Shown here piece by piece: positions 28,294 to 41,733 of a stretch of DNA of 64,000 nt (within the stretch, counting starts at the first letter, position 1; every line of letters begins with the position of its first letter). Below the pieces are notes generated by a model. It was given only the letters and a program-made list of their open reading frames with translations. It did not search any database and was not told the origin of the DNA. A program made the translations under genes and the position numbers. Location: NCBI GenBank assembly GCA_905250125.1, contig CAJNOL010000570.1:1-64000 (forward strand). Reading direction: 5' to 3'. The DNA is from Rotaria sordida (lineage: Eukaryota; Rotifera; Eurotatoria; Philodinida; Philodinidae).

Positions 28294-29751
28294 ATTACTA
28301 CTAAAATCAGATAAATTTGTTTTTATTCACTTTTAGTATATCCATAATTTTTTTTCGTAGCGTTCTCTACAAAAGCCTATTATGTGCTGCACCAACAAAA
28401 GGAAAAATCCCTCACCTATTAAAAATCATTTGTATAAAACAAGTGCATATTATTCATACAACTATAGAGGTCACTTAGTTTATTATTATGTGTGACAAAA
28501 AGTCTATTCTCTTTCATATTTTAAGCGCAAAAAACAAATAAGAGACTTCATACAAATTTTTCACTATAAATCTCTCGCTACTATACATTCTCCTAACTAA
28601 TTGGTTTTTATTAAAAAGAAAAACAAAATATTCTATTTTTAAGCTGAAATAGAAGAAACAAAAGAAGCATTACTAAAAAATGAAATGAAATACAAATATC
28701 AAGATGGATTCTGATTAATACGGTATGTATCAAGAACGAATCATATTTAATTATAAACATACATACTTAACTCATACGTTTTGGTTGAATGAGTTAATAA
28801 AAGTTATAGCAAAATTAATGCGAAACAAATGAAAACAACCATTTTGAAGGTAATATGTAATGTAGTAGTACAAGCAAGAAACAAAATGACCTAAACAAGA
28901 ATTGCATGAGAATGACAAGACTTTAACTTGAAAGTTTATAGTTCTAACAATAGTGTCCTATAGAAGTAATTAAAATATTATAAAACTTTTTCAACAAAAA
29001 ATAAACTTACGAGAGAACTTATCCGGACTTATACCTATCTTTTGATTACATATTGTGTCTACAAGAACATATTGGTGAGACTAACAAAAGTCTAGAAGGA
29101 TTCGTCTTCATAGATCATTGGAGCCAAGTTATGACCATTTTACTGAATTTTCGCTCTAGTTTTAGATGTTTATCAAAAAAAAACCAAATAACGAAATTTC
29201 AATCGAAAAGAATATTCCTTTGTTGAGATATTGAATTTTTAGAACATAATTATTTGCTTCAGAAATTCAGCAAAAATCGAGTTTACTTGAAAATTCAATA
29301 TTTTGAGAAAGAAACATTCTTTTCGGCTGAAACTTTCAGATCGAAATTCTGTTTTTTGATTTTTTTGACATATACCTAAAACTAGGTTGAAAATTGAGTA
29401 AAACAGTCATAATTCGACTCCATGGTCTCATGGGGATGAACCCTTTTAGACTTTTACTCATCGCATCAACCTGCCCTTATATTACAATATTCTCAAATGG
29501 TAGTATCAGTTTGGATAGTTCCCTCGTTAATGAAAAAATTTTAAAAAAAGACTGAGAGCAGTATAAAAATGATTCGGATTTATATATATAGAATTTTTTT
29601 ATCTAAATTACACAATAAAAACAAAAAAAAAATACTGTTTTATATTTCAATACAATATAGAAAAAGTAACAAAAATATTGTTGTTTTCTTGTTATTTTCT
29701 AAAAATCTATTTTTATCACAATAAACATGTTTGTCTTCTTTGGTTTTTTTT
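28294..29751. other. Intergenic spacer with a foldback element
   Basis: It separates acetyl-CoA carboxylase from the BRMS1-like gene, both on the minus strand. The only structure seen is the inverted-repeat element at 29007-29531. Confidence 0.5.
29007..29531. mobile_element. Foldback element, family F copy A
   Basis: Inverted repeat with arms of roughly 250 bp. The left end reads GAGAGAACTTATCCGGACTT, and the right end is the complement of GAGGGAACTATCCAAACTG. Internal matched blocks include CAAATAACGAAATTTCAA near the middle. Same design and terminal motif as 35774-36220. No coding capacity. Confidence 0.8.
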
Positions 29752-30693
29752 TTAATAATCAATATTCGTCATATGAATTAAACGATTACTATCATTATTA
29801 TCATCATAGTTATCTGATTTTTCACTATCATTGTTATAATCACTTTCATATAAGATAGTTGATGATTGTTGTAAAGATGTTTGTATAAGTGCCCAATCTT
29901 CAATAATATTCATATCAGATAATTGATAAAAAATAGCTAAATTATCTTTTTCATTTGTTTTCTTTGTACTATTTAAACGTCGTTTTTTTGTATTTTGTTT
30001 TATTGTTTCTAAATTATCAAAACGTTTTTTATTTGTTGATATTGTTTGTAATTGTTGTTGTTGTTGTTGTTCAGATGGTAAAATTTCTTGTAAAATATTT
30101 GCACATACTTGTGTTTTCATTTTTAATGTTTCAAGTTCATGAATTTTCTGTTCAATATCTTCACGTATATTATAATGTAAAAGAAATTTATCATTTTCTA
30201 ATGTTTGTTCTAAACTTAATAATTCAGATTCCGTTGAATTTTCTAATGCTTGTAATTCAATATGTCGTCTTTGTTTAGCTATTTCTAAATCAATTTTCAT
30301 TTCATCATAAAGTTTTTTTAATTCATTTTGATATTCAGGTGCTTCTTCATTTTGTATAGATAGTAATTTTCTATCAATTAATAAAACACTTTCTTCATAT
30401 AAAATATTTTTTAATTCATCAAATTGTTTTTCAATATTCATTATTTCATACATTATTTCATAACGACGTGAATCAAAATATTCAATAGATGATATTGAAC
30501 AATCATGTTTACCAAATGTTTGAAGAATATGTTGAACTTCATCTATTGAATCAAGACAATCATCATCAATATCATCATCATCATCAACGGTAATATCATC
30601 TAAATCAGAATTTGATAAACTTATTTGTCGTGTTGAAGTTAATCCTTCGATTAATGTATTCGGTGAAATTATTTGATCATCATTTTGATTCAT
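29752..30693 (-). CDS. BRMS1/Sds3-family corepressor subunit
   Basis: A 313-residue, single-exon protein matching the BRMS1/BRMS1L/SUDS3 family, subunits of the Sin3-HDAC histone deacetylase corepressor in the nucleus. After an acidic N-terminus (Asp-rich tract at about 32-50) comes the family core: YEIMNIEKQFDELKNILYEE, then RKLLSIQNEEAPEYQNEL, a long coiled coil (about residues 110-200) and, near the C-terminus, IFYQLSDMNIIEDWALIQ, which corresponds to the conserved LxDxxILEDWTxI motif. A poly-Gln run (about residue 208-214) and an Asp/Asn-rich tail are low-complexity additions. The start at 30693 is the first ATG. The absence of introns is unusual beside its intron-rich neighbours and could mean an old retrocopy, though the frame is intact. 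Confidence 0.85.
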   Translation of the reverse strand: MNQNDDQIISPNTLIEGLTSTRQISLSNSDLDDITVDDDDDIDDDCLDSIDEVQHILQTFGKHDCSISSIEYFDSRRYEIMYEIMNIEKQFDELKNILYEESVLLIDRKLLSIQNEEAPEYQNELKKLYDEMKIDLEIAKQRRHIELQALENSTESELLSLEQTLENDKFLLHYNIREDIEQKIHELETLKMKTQVCANILQEILPSEQQQQQQLQTISTNKKRFDNLETIKQNTKKRRLNSTKKTNEKDNLAIFYQLSDMNIIEDWALIQTSLQQSSTILYESDYNNDSEKSDNYDDNNDSNRLIHMTNIDY

Positions 30694-30968
30694 TGTTACT
30701 TGATGATTTGTTTTGTTGTTAACATGAGTACAATTTTTTTTTAAGCGAAAAAAAAAGTATTCTTCCTATTGAATTAAATTTATAACCAATTAATAAAGAA
30801 TAATGAAAGTGACATCTTTTGTTTTAAAAAAACGTTCCATGTTTATTATTGAATTACTGTTAGAAAAAGATTGATTGAGATTTTTTTTTTATTAAAAATT
30901 GAACTATTAGAAACAAAATGTAGCATAAAGTTAAGAAAAAAAATAATCAATAAACAGAACAAAAAAGG

Positions 30969-31040
30969 TTCCGGTGCCGGGGATCGAACCCGGGCCTAGA
31001 CGGTGAGAGCGTCCAATCCTAACCACTAGACCACACCGGA
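30969..31040 (-). tRNA. tRNA-Glu (anticodon CTC)
   Basis: A 72-nt cloverleaf on the minus strand. The acceptor stem is TCCGGTG with CACCGGA plus discriminator A. The D-arm lies in GGTCTAGTGGTTAGGAT and the anticodon loop CTCTCAC gives CTC (Glu). The T-arm is GGGTTCGATCCC. Internal A and B box promoters (TGGTCTAGTGG, GGTTCGATCC) are intact. No intron. Confidence 0.97.
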
Positions 31041-31287
31041 TTGTAGTTCTTTGTTCTTAAATATCTAATCATGATTTTTTTCTTATAGTTGTTTATCGAA
31101 ATATCACATTCGAGCAAATGTACTGATTGGCCTGTCAATGAGTGATGATTATCAATATTCTAGACGTTTGTCACATGAAGTTATAATCAATAAAAACAAA
31201 CTGCTATGACGATCTTCGATTATGATAACATGATGTAATGATAACTAAAAAATATTCATTTCTCTTTTATTTTCAGATTCTTTTCTG

Positions 31288-34200
31288 ATGTCGTCGCTAA
31301 AAGTATCACCTTCTGATGAATATATTCTACCATCATTAGTAAATGTTAAATTTTCTCGTATTGCACTTACACCTATTGGACAAAGATCAACAGAAGTTTG
31401 TTTAAATTCTTCTATATTCTAGAATATTTTCTTTGTTTGATTTGTTTTTTTTTCTAGTTAGTCTATTTTAATCATGAAGAAGACATTGGACTAGCAGTAG
31501 AAACAATTTTTCAAAATAAAATATTTGATTTACCATCACCAAAACTTATTATTGTACTTGAAGGTGGTCTTAACAGTTGTAGTGAACGATTAAATGATTT
31601 TAATGAAAAACAATTTTCAAAATTAGTTGCAAAATTACTTTTAGATATTGGTATATAGTATTTTATTTGAATACATTTAGAATCTCTTTTTTTTTGCTTT
31701 TTGCTTTTTGATTTTAGGACAAAATAAATTACGTGATAATCAAGGTGCTGCATGGTTATTTTGTAAACTTCGACATGTATGAAAAAAAGAAACGATATTT
31801 TGAATTTTATCTATTATATGTTTATTTTTAGGATACAGTTGCTGGACATATTATTCAAACAACAAGAAGACAATATTTAGCTAATGATATACCTTTATCA
31901 CAATTTGTTACAATTGGTGTTGATGTTTGTCCTTCAATACAGGTAAAAATTCTTTATAGAATTATTCAAAATAAAACAAAAGTTTTCTTTTTTTCTTTTT
32001 GTTTCGTTTGAGTTTAGTTAGAAGATGCTCCATATAATTATCAATCACTTGTTGATGCTCTTTCAAATACTTCTCAAGATAATACAAAAATTGAAACAAT
32101 TACAAGTTATAATCGTATATTAAATAAACGATTATCACGTATTATTTTATATGGAAGAAAAGATCAAGATTTAGTTGATCAACGTTATCTATTACAACGA
32201 TGTGTAGATGAAATTGGACGAATTCGAGATAATGATAAAAGTGAATGTGGTAAATTTAAAATCTTTTTTTTTTTGCTTTTTTATGTTTAATGAAATAAAA
32301 ATTTCTTTAATCATTTATAGTTAGTATACCGAAAATAATGTTACTTTATGGTGGTGATACAAATAATATTGAACCAATTCATAGATTATTGAATGCTGAT
32401 CTTGATCGAAGAAAATTTGGCTTGGTTATTATGAGAGTATGTAAAAACAAACAAAAAAAATAATAAAATTTTGCAATGAACTCAAACTGAAATTATTAGT
32501 GTCTTTAGAATAGAAAACTTGGTTTTTATTGCGTTATTAGTTTGTTATCTAGCATGCCTTGAAATAGACTGTCCAACTTAGCTCTGAGAGATTTTTCTTC
32601 GGACAGGATGGGTCTAAATTTCTATCGAGCCGTCCGATCTGAACTTCGTGGAAGATTTCCTACATAAGAAAATAGAGAAAAAAAAATTGATTTTACTAGA
32701 TTTTTTTTTGTAACTAAATATCGATTAAAATCTGATTTTTTAACTTTGAAGATATATTTCATTTGATTTTTATCTTTCTTTAAGCAACTTAAAAAAAGAA
32801 AAGTGGTTTTTAACGATAAAACTTTATTAATGAATTTAAATATGACTAAAATCAATTTCAATTAGGGTTAAATAGTGTGATTTAAATCGATTTTATTAAG
32901 ATTTTTCCACATCGGTTGACGACATTCAAAAATTCCTGAACCATAGTTTCAAAGATGATGTTTTTTTTATACTGAGAATTCGTTGTTCTGCCAATTATGA
33001 CAAATCTGCTTAGTTTTGATAGCTCTGTCGGAGGCTATTGTTAGATTTCATCGAATCTAAAACAAGAGTTTCAGATCGAGTAATCAAAACTAAACAGAAC
33101 TGTCATAAACAATTACCAGGGCAATTGGTTCTCAATACTAAAAAGTGTTATCTTTGAAATCACGCTCCAAGAATTGGTGCATTCTTAATGGGTTATACAT
33201 TTCGCAACTGATAATAATGAGAAACCTTTATTATATAAAGTTTTTTGTAAGCTTCATTTATTGAAGAAGTAAAAGCGAGCACTTACTCAGTTCGATGACA
33301 TTTATCATTCACACACAAAGTTCGATGCATTATCAACTGTACTAAATGACATGAGTGTTACTGAACTGGAACAGTGTTAACTGTGTACTAAAAATAATAA
33401 CCGATCTGACTCTTTGAAATTAATCAGCAAGTATTTTACTCATGAAATCTTTCTGTTAATAAATGATAGTCTTCAAGAAATTTGCAGTACCCACGAATGT
33501 ATTTTGCTCTTTCGGTTCAATCAGTAATTCAATTTATCCTTTATGCTGTTTTTTTTCAAGCATTTAAATTTTCTGATCTTATCTAACTCGTGATCATTAT
33601 AATAATACATTTTTTTACAATGTTTTCATAAATGATTACAATGATTGTGAAGTTCTATCGTATAGAAATTCTTTCTGTAAAAGAAATATACTTTTAATAG
33701 TACCATTCTGAGCTGAACTGAGTCGACCGGACAGGTACAAACAATTCCTGATCCGTTACGGATCAAGCTTGAGTAATCAAAAATTAACCTAATTGCAAGG
33801 CCGATTGTTAACTATGCATGGAACTCTGAATATAAATTAATATCGGCTATATAGTGCATTTATATATTAGATATATGATAATAGTAGAAAATGAATTTAA
33901 GTGTAAATAAGAAAATATTGGTTTTTATTGTTAGGGTTCTGGTGGATTAGCTGATATTCTTGCTTGGGCTTGTGATAAGATTCGCAGTGGTGGAACATGT
34001 GTACAGAGTTTCGAACAGAAGTAAGTTGACAAAAATATAATTAAGCAAAAGAAGAAATGAATATATTTTCTATAAAAAAAATAAAACTTTATTTAAGAAT
34101 ATTAACAAAAACATTTTTTCGAGAATTAAAAGTTCTTGTTAATCAATTACTTGGTGATGAGTTAACTAATGATTTAATAATATTAGTTACTTATTTGGCA

Positions 34201-37200
34201 ATAACTCGATGTAAAAAAGTACGTGTTTGTGATGAAGATGATGATCTTTCTTTATATCTTCTTGAAGCATTAGTAACAGGTTAATATTTTTTATTGTTTT
34301 ATTTAAAATTTCTTTTTCTTTTTCTTTTTTTTGTTTTTTTCTCTTTATAGAAAATCAAAGTCAACGTTTATCATCATTGAAATTACATTTATCATTAGCT
34401 TTTGATTTAAATCAACCAAAATTTGCTAGTCGAATGTTACGTGCAAATCAAGATATGTTAGAAGAAGTAAAATATTAAAATATTCAATGCAGTGTGAAGC
34501 ATAAAATTTCTCTAGTCGGTCACGTACACGCTCAGTCTTCATACTTTACATATTTTTTTTACTATAATTAAGAGCTGTACTTTGTGTTGCGATGACATAG
34601 AGAACGAAATGTTAATTGAAATACTAGTTCAAGCGTGACGATGAAATTTTATGATCGTATCTATACTACTCATTTTCAAATCTTCAACAAGACGTTTCAT
34701 TTTCTTAAAGAAAGTCACTCAAAAAGGCAAATTTTTGTGGATTTAGCTTTTCTCTTTCAACTTTCGAAACAATTAAAATGATGACAAGTTGATTTTTGTT
34801 CATAAAAGCTTTATGAATAGCTGAAAATAGATAACGAGTCATATAGATAATTAAGCAATAAATCCACAGCGTCTACTAAAAACATGTTGGTACACCTTAA
34901 TAGAATTTTCGTTATAATGAATTTTGACATGTCTGCTTTATTATTTCTTTTATACTTCGATTATTAGATAAGTCGAGTTTTCAATAAGAGCGACACGAAA
35001 GGAAATGATTACTGTAAATTGTGAATATCTTGGGCGATTCCATTGTAAAAACGATTATTCGTTTTTTTGTATGATATATTCATTTTTTTGATGATTGACA
35101 TTCATAGCTTCGCACAGCATTTCGCAATCGAGTGAAACTCGAAATGCCATCTAATTTTCTTTTATAATAAAATAATGAATAAAAATTCTTTATAGGATTT
35201 AATACAATTAGCTAAAATGGCAATTATACGAGATCAAGTAGAATTTCTTCATGTATTAGAAGATACTTGTGGCATAACATCAGATAATCTTGGAGAAAAA
35301 TTTGAATATGAATTAAGTTCAAAAATGGTTAGAAGAAAAAGAAAAAAAAAGATTTTCTTTGTAAAATTAAATTAATTTTTTTTTCTTCTAGAATTATAAT
35401 CATGATTTATTTCTTGAACGTATTCAAAAAGATTTTGGATGTAATCTTGAAGATGTTTATCGATCAGTAAATTAAATTCGAATAATAAAGAGATAAGTAT
35501 AAATTTAAAATTTTTGTTTAGCCTGATGAACATAATGAAACAGCAGGAGATGAAATGCAATTAATTAATGTTAAATTATTTTTATGGGCAGTATTTTTTG
35601 ATCATTATAATTTATCATTACATTTTTGGAGACGTCTCAATGTAAGTATTAAATTATAGTTCGTAACAAGACAATGAAAACATTTTATCTTAACTCAAGA
35701 CAAATAATAAATTTATTAAATATGAAATCTATACTGGACTGATATAAATTCACTGGAAAGCAAGAAAAAACTCTCACTAATGAGAAATTATCCGAACTGA
35801 TACCCGCTGTTTGAGCTCATATTAGGTTCACAAAAAAGTCTCGGTAAGATTACAAAACTCCTAAAAGAACTCATGCTCATAGGTCTGTAGAGTCGGGTTA
35901 TGATTACTTTGCTAAATTTTCGATTCAACTTTAGACATCTACCGAAAAATCAAATAACGGTATTTCAATCTGAAGTTTCGTCCATAAACAGTTCGAATGC
36001 CTAGTAGAATATCCTGAAAATTTAAGATCTAGACATTATTATTTGGTTTTTCAGTAAATATCTAGAGCTGGATAGAAAATTTAGTAAAACGATCATAACT
36101 CAGTTCCAGAGGCCCATGAGCACAAATCCTTTTAGGAGTTTTATAGCCTTACCGGAGCCTGGTTGTGAATCCAATATAAACTTAAATGACACGTATCAGT
36201 TCGGATAGTTCCCTCGTAAGAATTATTTTTGGGTTTTAGTTTAATGTAACTATAGAGCTACTAGTATACTCGCTATCGAAAAAAAACTTCGATCTAAAAA
36301 GAGATCATTTTTTTTTTGATAGAATTATTTAACTTTGATATTAATTACTGTTCTATCCTTCTATATTATATTGCACTTTGGTAGTCATTATGAAACTAAA
36401 GTTTATCAATAATTTAGATATATCTTTGTAGCTAGTGAAAGGTTCTATCTACAACATAAAATTGATTATAAGGAAAACAAATTCAATTAATGAAATACCA
36501 AAATTAGCACAATACATCCTTTATGCAAAAACAAATACAAAATATTGCTATTGTACGAATATTTTAGTAATAATAGAAATTTAGTAATAATTCAAAATGG
36601 TTGATATGTATATTTAGCTTGTGAACATTCAGAAGCATAGCCTGAAAATCTCAGATCATAATACTATTTCTTTATTAAATTTTTCTAGAAGATCAAAATT
36701 TAGCAAGTATAATTTCGTTCTACAATGAATTTCTTCTTTGTTTCTAGTTACAATGGAATATGTTTAAAATAAAAACAGTTCTATTTAATAATATTTTTAC
36801 CGCTCTATCTAATGCAGAAGGAATAGATGTTAATAAAATACATTCTGACCCACTATGAGCGCCGTATTACTTGGAAGATATGCTAGCCAATCGGATTTTA
36901 AATGCTGGGTCTACTACATCCTACTCTGAGCCAAAATCTCAACAAAATAAATATTTGAAAAGTGAAGTCAAATGTAGCTCTGTTACATATTTTCAACTGG
37001 TTAGAACCATTAAACATTTACCACACCTACATCTAACATTAGTTTTTCGAACATTCATTATTGTTCTTTTAGGTCTTTAGTTCAGAGCGTATTTTATTCA
37101 TACCCAAGAGAAAGTGTAGAAATCACATTTCGTAAAGGAGTAAGCTTCTTTTTTTTCCGACCATCCTATAGTAATTGAAAATATTGCTTGATTTTGCATT

Positions 37201-40200
37201 CAACGAAAAAATATTGTTTTTACTTTAATTCTTTTCTTGTCTTTTTTTATTTTATATTAGGATCGATTATGTGGTGCACTTGTCGCTGCACTTATCTATC
37301 GTCGTACAGCTGATTTATATGTAAAACAAAGTTCGACAGAACTTGTTACTGTACAAAAATTAAGAAATCATGCTGAGTAAGAAAAATAAATGATTTTATT
37401 TTAAAGAATCTAAATATTATGTTGAATTTAAAGACACATACTTAAAATAAAAGACGATATTAGTCTTGATAGATATTTCCTTGATTTTTTTCTAATAGAA
37501 TTTATTTGAATTTTCAATTATATTTTAATTATTTTTTGTTTTATTCTAGTGAATATGAAAATCTTGCTATACGTCTTCTTCAATGTCTTTATTTATCTAA
37601 TCCGAATATGGCACGATTTGCCTTAAAACGTGAAAATTCTGAATTTAATAAATTTTCAACATTAGAAATTGCTAGTATGTTTTTAATTGTTTTTAAAGTT
37701 TGAAAAACAAAACTAGTTATGGCGTTTTAGTTATGTCACACAGTGAAAATTTTGTTGGACATACAAGTGTTCAAGAAATATTTGATACCATTTGGAGTGG
37801 TAAAACAACTCACAAAGTAATTACTATGTGTTCTATAAAAATTTTGTTTTAGTTCGATAAAGAAAATCATTAAAACTAGTTAGATTTAACAGATTTTTTG
37901 ATAGATATCTATTTAGGTTGATTAAGTAAAGTTATAAATGATTATTAGATACTGAGCAGAAATGAAGAATCTACCAATAAAATGAAAAGTTTCCCCTACT
38001 CCCTACGAAGAAGAATCCTTCAAAAATCTCCCTCAGTGTCAAAATAAACGAAAGTCCTTTTATTTTGAACATATATACAATTAAAAAGATCAAGAAAGAA
38101 ACAAAACTACTATACTCAAAAAGCTTTATATAGAAAAACAATTCAGTTTCATTACTCATGAAGTAATTGTGATAGTCTTGAAACTTGTTCATTTTGGAAA
38201 CATTTTAGCAGAAGTAAATCCGAATATAAACATATCGAAAGAGACATGTATCGAATGGTAATAGGAATAAAAACAAATTCAGTTGCACTATTCTCTATTG
38301 ACAAACAAATCACACAACATGTGCTCGAATTTCATCACCTAATTTCCTGCATGCTTGTGAGTATACACGGGTAGATTTTGCAAGTCTGGTACTGGGCTTC
38401 ATTTTGCTATGAGCCTATATGATATTTTCTACGGATATCTCCGAAAACTCAAATAAGTACCAGCGCAGCAGATATTGTACGGACCCACGTGACTACGACC
38501 ACACCCTATATCTCCTATGTTAGTACTTAGTTAAGTTCTCGAGGATATCCCGAAAAAATCATCTAATCTATGAGTTACATTGTATTGTATTATCAGTGGT
38601 GACACATGTATTTTTTCCATTATTGATGATAATGAGGAAATATGGTTGGTATCAAAACGATGTTGGACAGTTGTATGTACTTATGTGATAATTATATATA
38701 TTATAAAAACATGCAAAAAATGCTTCAGAGGAGTGCATCGAAGAACTAATTCGTTTTGATTTCTTATAATATGATACAAAAAGAATTTGATAGGGAATGG
38801 ATTCGATAACTGTTATTATTGAACTTTTAACTATAATAATGTTTAAATTGATGTTCTATTCTTTAGATTGACGATAAAAATTTCGATCGACTGTATAAAA
38901 ATACTAGTTCTTCGTTTGGTCAAGCTACAAATGACATTCAGTATGAAAGATTTGATTTTTATTTTATATTTCAAAATGATAAATTTCTATTTATTTATCT
39001 AGAGCAAAAGATAAAGAAAATCAATTAAAATATTTTTTAACAATAAAAAATAAATTAACTCGACCACGAGTTAAATATCAAGTTCATCTTTTATTCTATT
39101 TGATTTTCTTAAGTCTTCTATCATATTTTGTACTTTTTGGTAAATCAAGTCTATTTGATGTAAATGAAAGAATAACATTAAATGATACATGTTCACAAGA
39201 TGATTCATTATGTTCAATAACAACATCTTCTAAATCATCATGGTCATTTTTACAAATACTTATTAATACTTGGGTATTTATGTTTGCACTTGAAGAATTT
39301 CGACAAGTAAACAAAATTGAACAGAAATAAAAAAAAACAATCGATCTAATGCTTTTTTTTGTTGTCTAAAGGCAAATTTATTTAAAACAAAAGATAACAG
39401 TGTAGGACAAGCATTTATGCTTTATCTTGATGAATCTTGGAATAAACTTGATAGTCTTTGTATTATTATGTATGTTGCTTCTATTGCTTTGGAAATTTGG
39501 AATACTAAAGCAACATTAAATGCAGCAAGGTTTGTTTTATTTTATTTCAAAGAATAACAAGAATTTTTTTTTTGTTTTTCTAATAGAGCATTTCTTGCTA
39601 TTGATTGCGTTTTATGGTTTATACGTTTATTAATATTATTAATGATCGATCGTACAGTTGGACCAATACTTTTAATGATGCAAGCTATGGTATGAATAAT
39701 TTGTACTTTATATAAATTGATAAAAGTATGAATTTGTTATTTTTTTGCTTGTTTTATTTAGCTTAATGATATGATGACATTCTTTTCGATATTCTTTGTC
39801 TTTACATCGGCATATGGTGTTGCTTCATTTTCGCTGTTACAAAATAGAGAAATGCCATTTGGTGTTGAGGTTTTTCGAAAAATTTTTCATGGTGCTTATT
39901 GGTAAAAAAAATTTTTTTTTTATGCAAACATTTAAGTTCTATGTAGATGTTAGCATTCAAACTGAGATTAAGTCTAATTTTATATCCGAGATTAAACGTG
40001 TCCACTGTCACATTAATGAAGAAATTTACATTAAAACTCAAATTAGTCTGTAGATCGATGGACTGAGAGAAAGCAATGGTGTTTCATTTAACACAATCGT
40101 CAGGTCAGAATCCATAAAATAATGAAGAATTTTATACATAAGAACTGCTTCAATAAAAAAAAAGCTGTGCATAACTGCTAGAATCTTTAATTAATTCGTC

Positions 40201-41348
40201 CATTGATGATTGTATTACTTGCAATGCCATTGCTTCCTCTCAGTTCATCAACAAGAATCCGACATCGATCTACAAACTAATTCGATTGAGATTGGATGCT
40301 AAGTGTATATATATATATATATGTATCTATATAGGCATGTATTTGGTCAAATTAATGATCTTGATGATGTAAAAGGTACTAAGAAAAGTTTTAAAACTAC
40401 TTTTAGTAAAAAAAACAAAATCTTTGTTTTAGATAATTTCGAACTAACTGGATGGGCAGCTTTTGTATTATTAGTATTTTATATGGCTATTAGTAATATT
40501 GTATTAGTTAATTTACTTGTTGCTATGTTTTCGTAAGTAGTCAATGTATGTCTTGATAAGAATAAATTTCTTTTGTTTCAAGTAATACATTTGATCGAAT
40601 GTATGCAAGAATGGATACATTATGGAAATTTCATCGGTAAATTTTCTCAAAAAGAATATATATATATATATATATTTTTTTGATTATTTTTATTGGTTTG
40701 TTTACTTTTTTCTTTATCTATTAGTTATCATATCATCAAGGAATATACAATTCTTGCTCCATTACCTCCACCATTGAATCTATTTAGTACAGGAATTTAT
40801 GAATTAAAACCATTTAATCGTAAGTTTAAATGTACAACAAGAAAAGAAGGGAAAAAAATGGGAATCTGTTTTTCTTATTTGACTTATCTAATACTTTCAT
40901 TTGTTTCTTTTCTTTCCGTATTATCTTCTATATTCTAGGAGAGACATCATTCGTGGGTGAGTGCATGTCTTTCTTCTGCCATGTTTATAGAGGTTTTTAT
41001 ATAGTTGGCTTTTTTTTCACAATGTTTGCATATGAATTATGCTTTCCCCTAGCTTCTTTTTTGGAATCTGCATAAATATTGAAGCATATACACATATATA
41101 TATATATAAATGCAAAGTGTTTGTTTTTATATGCTTTTGTCTTTCTAGCTGAGTTACCACCTGAACAAATATTAAATTTACGACGACGTGAAGCACTTGC
41201 TTATGAAAGTGATGTATTTGAACACGCAACAAACGAGAAACAATCGGATGTTAATCGACAAGAAAAAATTGATTTACAATTACGTCAATTGCGTAAAATG
41301 GTTTCACTTATTAAAGTTACATGCGAAGCATCAACAACGGATGATTGA
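31288..41348 (+). CDS. TRPM-family cation channel
   Basis: A transient receptor potential melastatin channel, a plasma-membrane tetrameric cation channel. The N-terminal TRPM homology region is read across short exons: LVYFNHEEDIGLAVETIF, SPKLIIVLEGGLNS and GSGGLADILAWACDKIRSGG (cf. the family GSGRASD motif). It continues through ankyrin-like helices at 34.1-37.7 kb. The transmembrane block follows: S1 VHLLFYLIFLSLLSYFVLF, S2 at about 39.25 kb, S3 SLCIIMYVASIALEIW, S4 WFIRLLILLMIDR, S5 MTFFSIFFVFTSAYGVASF, pore HVFGQIND and S6 ISNIVLVNLLVAMFS. The TRP box region has NTFDRMYARMDTLWKFHRYH and PLPPPLNLF. A short coiled-coil-like tail ends at 41348, with no enzyme domain. The start at 31288 is tentative because an acceptor-like TTTTCAG precedes it, so earlier exons may exist. 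Four long introns carry foldback elements. Confidence 0.9.
32922..33186. mobile_element. Foldback element in TRPM intron
   Basis: Imperfect palindrome with arms of about 130 bp centred near 33052. The left arm (GACATTCAAAAATTCCTGAA...) pairs with the right arm ending GAATTGGTGCATTC. Inner blocks GCTTAGTTTTGAT and ATCAAAACTAAAC pair well. No coding capacity. It lies within a 1.5-kb intron. Confidence 0.7.
35774..36220. mobile_element. Foldback element, family F copy B, TRPM intron
   Basis: Inverted repeat with termini ATTATCCGAACTGATAC (left) and the complement of GGGAACTATCCGAACTGATAC minus its first base (right). Arms of about 210 bp meet near 35997. It shares TTATCCGAACTGATAC-type ends and several internal blocks (CAAATAACGGTATTTCAA) with copy A at 29007-29531. 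It is the better-preserved copy and sits in a 1.6-kb intron. Confidence 0.82.
38408..38573. mobile_element. Short foldback in TRPM intron
   Basis: Arms 38408-38460 and 38523-38573 pair over about 50 bases: CTATGAG, ATATGATATTTT, CGGATATC and AAGTAC on the left recur complemented on the right. The spacer is notably GC-richer (CGGACCCACGTGACTACG). It lies within a 1-kb intron. Confidence 0.65.
40041..40283. mobile_element. Short foldback in TRPM pore-region intron
   Basis: The left arm has TTAGTCTGTAGATCGATG and ACTGAGAGAAAGCAATGG (40041-40080). The right arm carries their complements, CCATTGCTTCCTCTCAGT and CATCGATCTACAAACTAA (40226-40283), with about 15 extra bases between blocks. It sits in the intron between the exon ending GAYW and the pore exon starting HVFGQ. 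Confidence 0.75.
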
Positions 41349-41733
41349 AATATTTTCATGACACATATACATATATGAATATTCCTTCCTTTTTATATCT
41401 TTTCGTTATATATTCTTGCAATTTGAATTTTGTTTTTTAATTAACATATACCTTAGTGTTACTCTTTTTGTTTTGAACAAATTTATATTAGTTAATGATA
41501 AGGTTTAGAAAGAATTTGCCAATAGCCGTAATAAAAAATATATTGATGATTCTTTTAAATTCTAAGAAAAGCGAACGTTTTGCTTATTTAAAAAAGTATG
41601 TAAAACTAATACTTCCAATATGTTCATCAATATTTAAGTTAATATCATTGCATTGACCACAGAGACGACTGTTGTGAAATCGTGCCTATTACTTCAAAAT
41701 TTATATGAATACAACATATGCCACGTATGATAG

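Noticed and set aside
39096-39330. Minus-strand frame over a TRPM exon
   Set aside because: It mirrors the genuine TRPM S1-S2 coding exon on the plus strand and has no domain.
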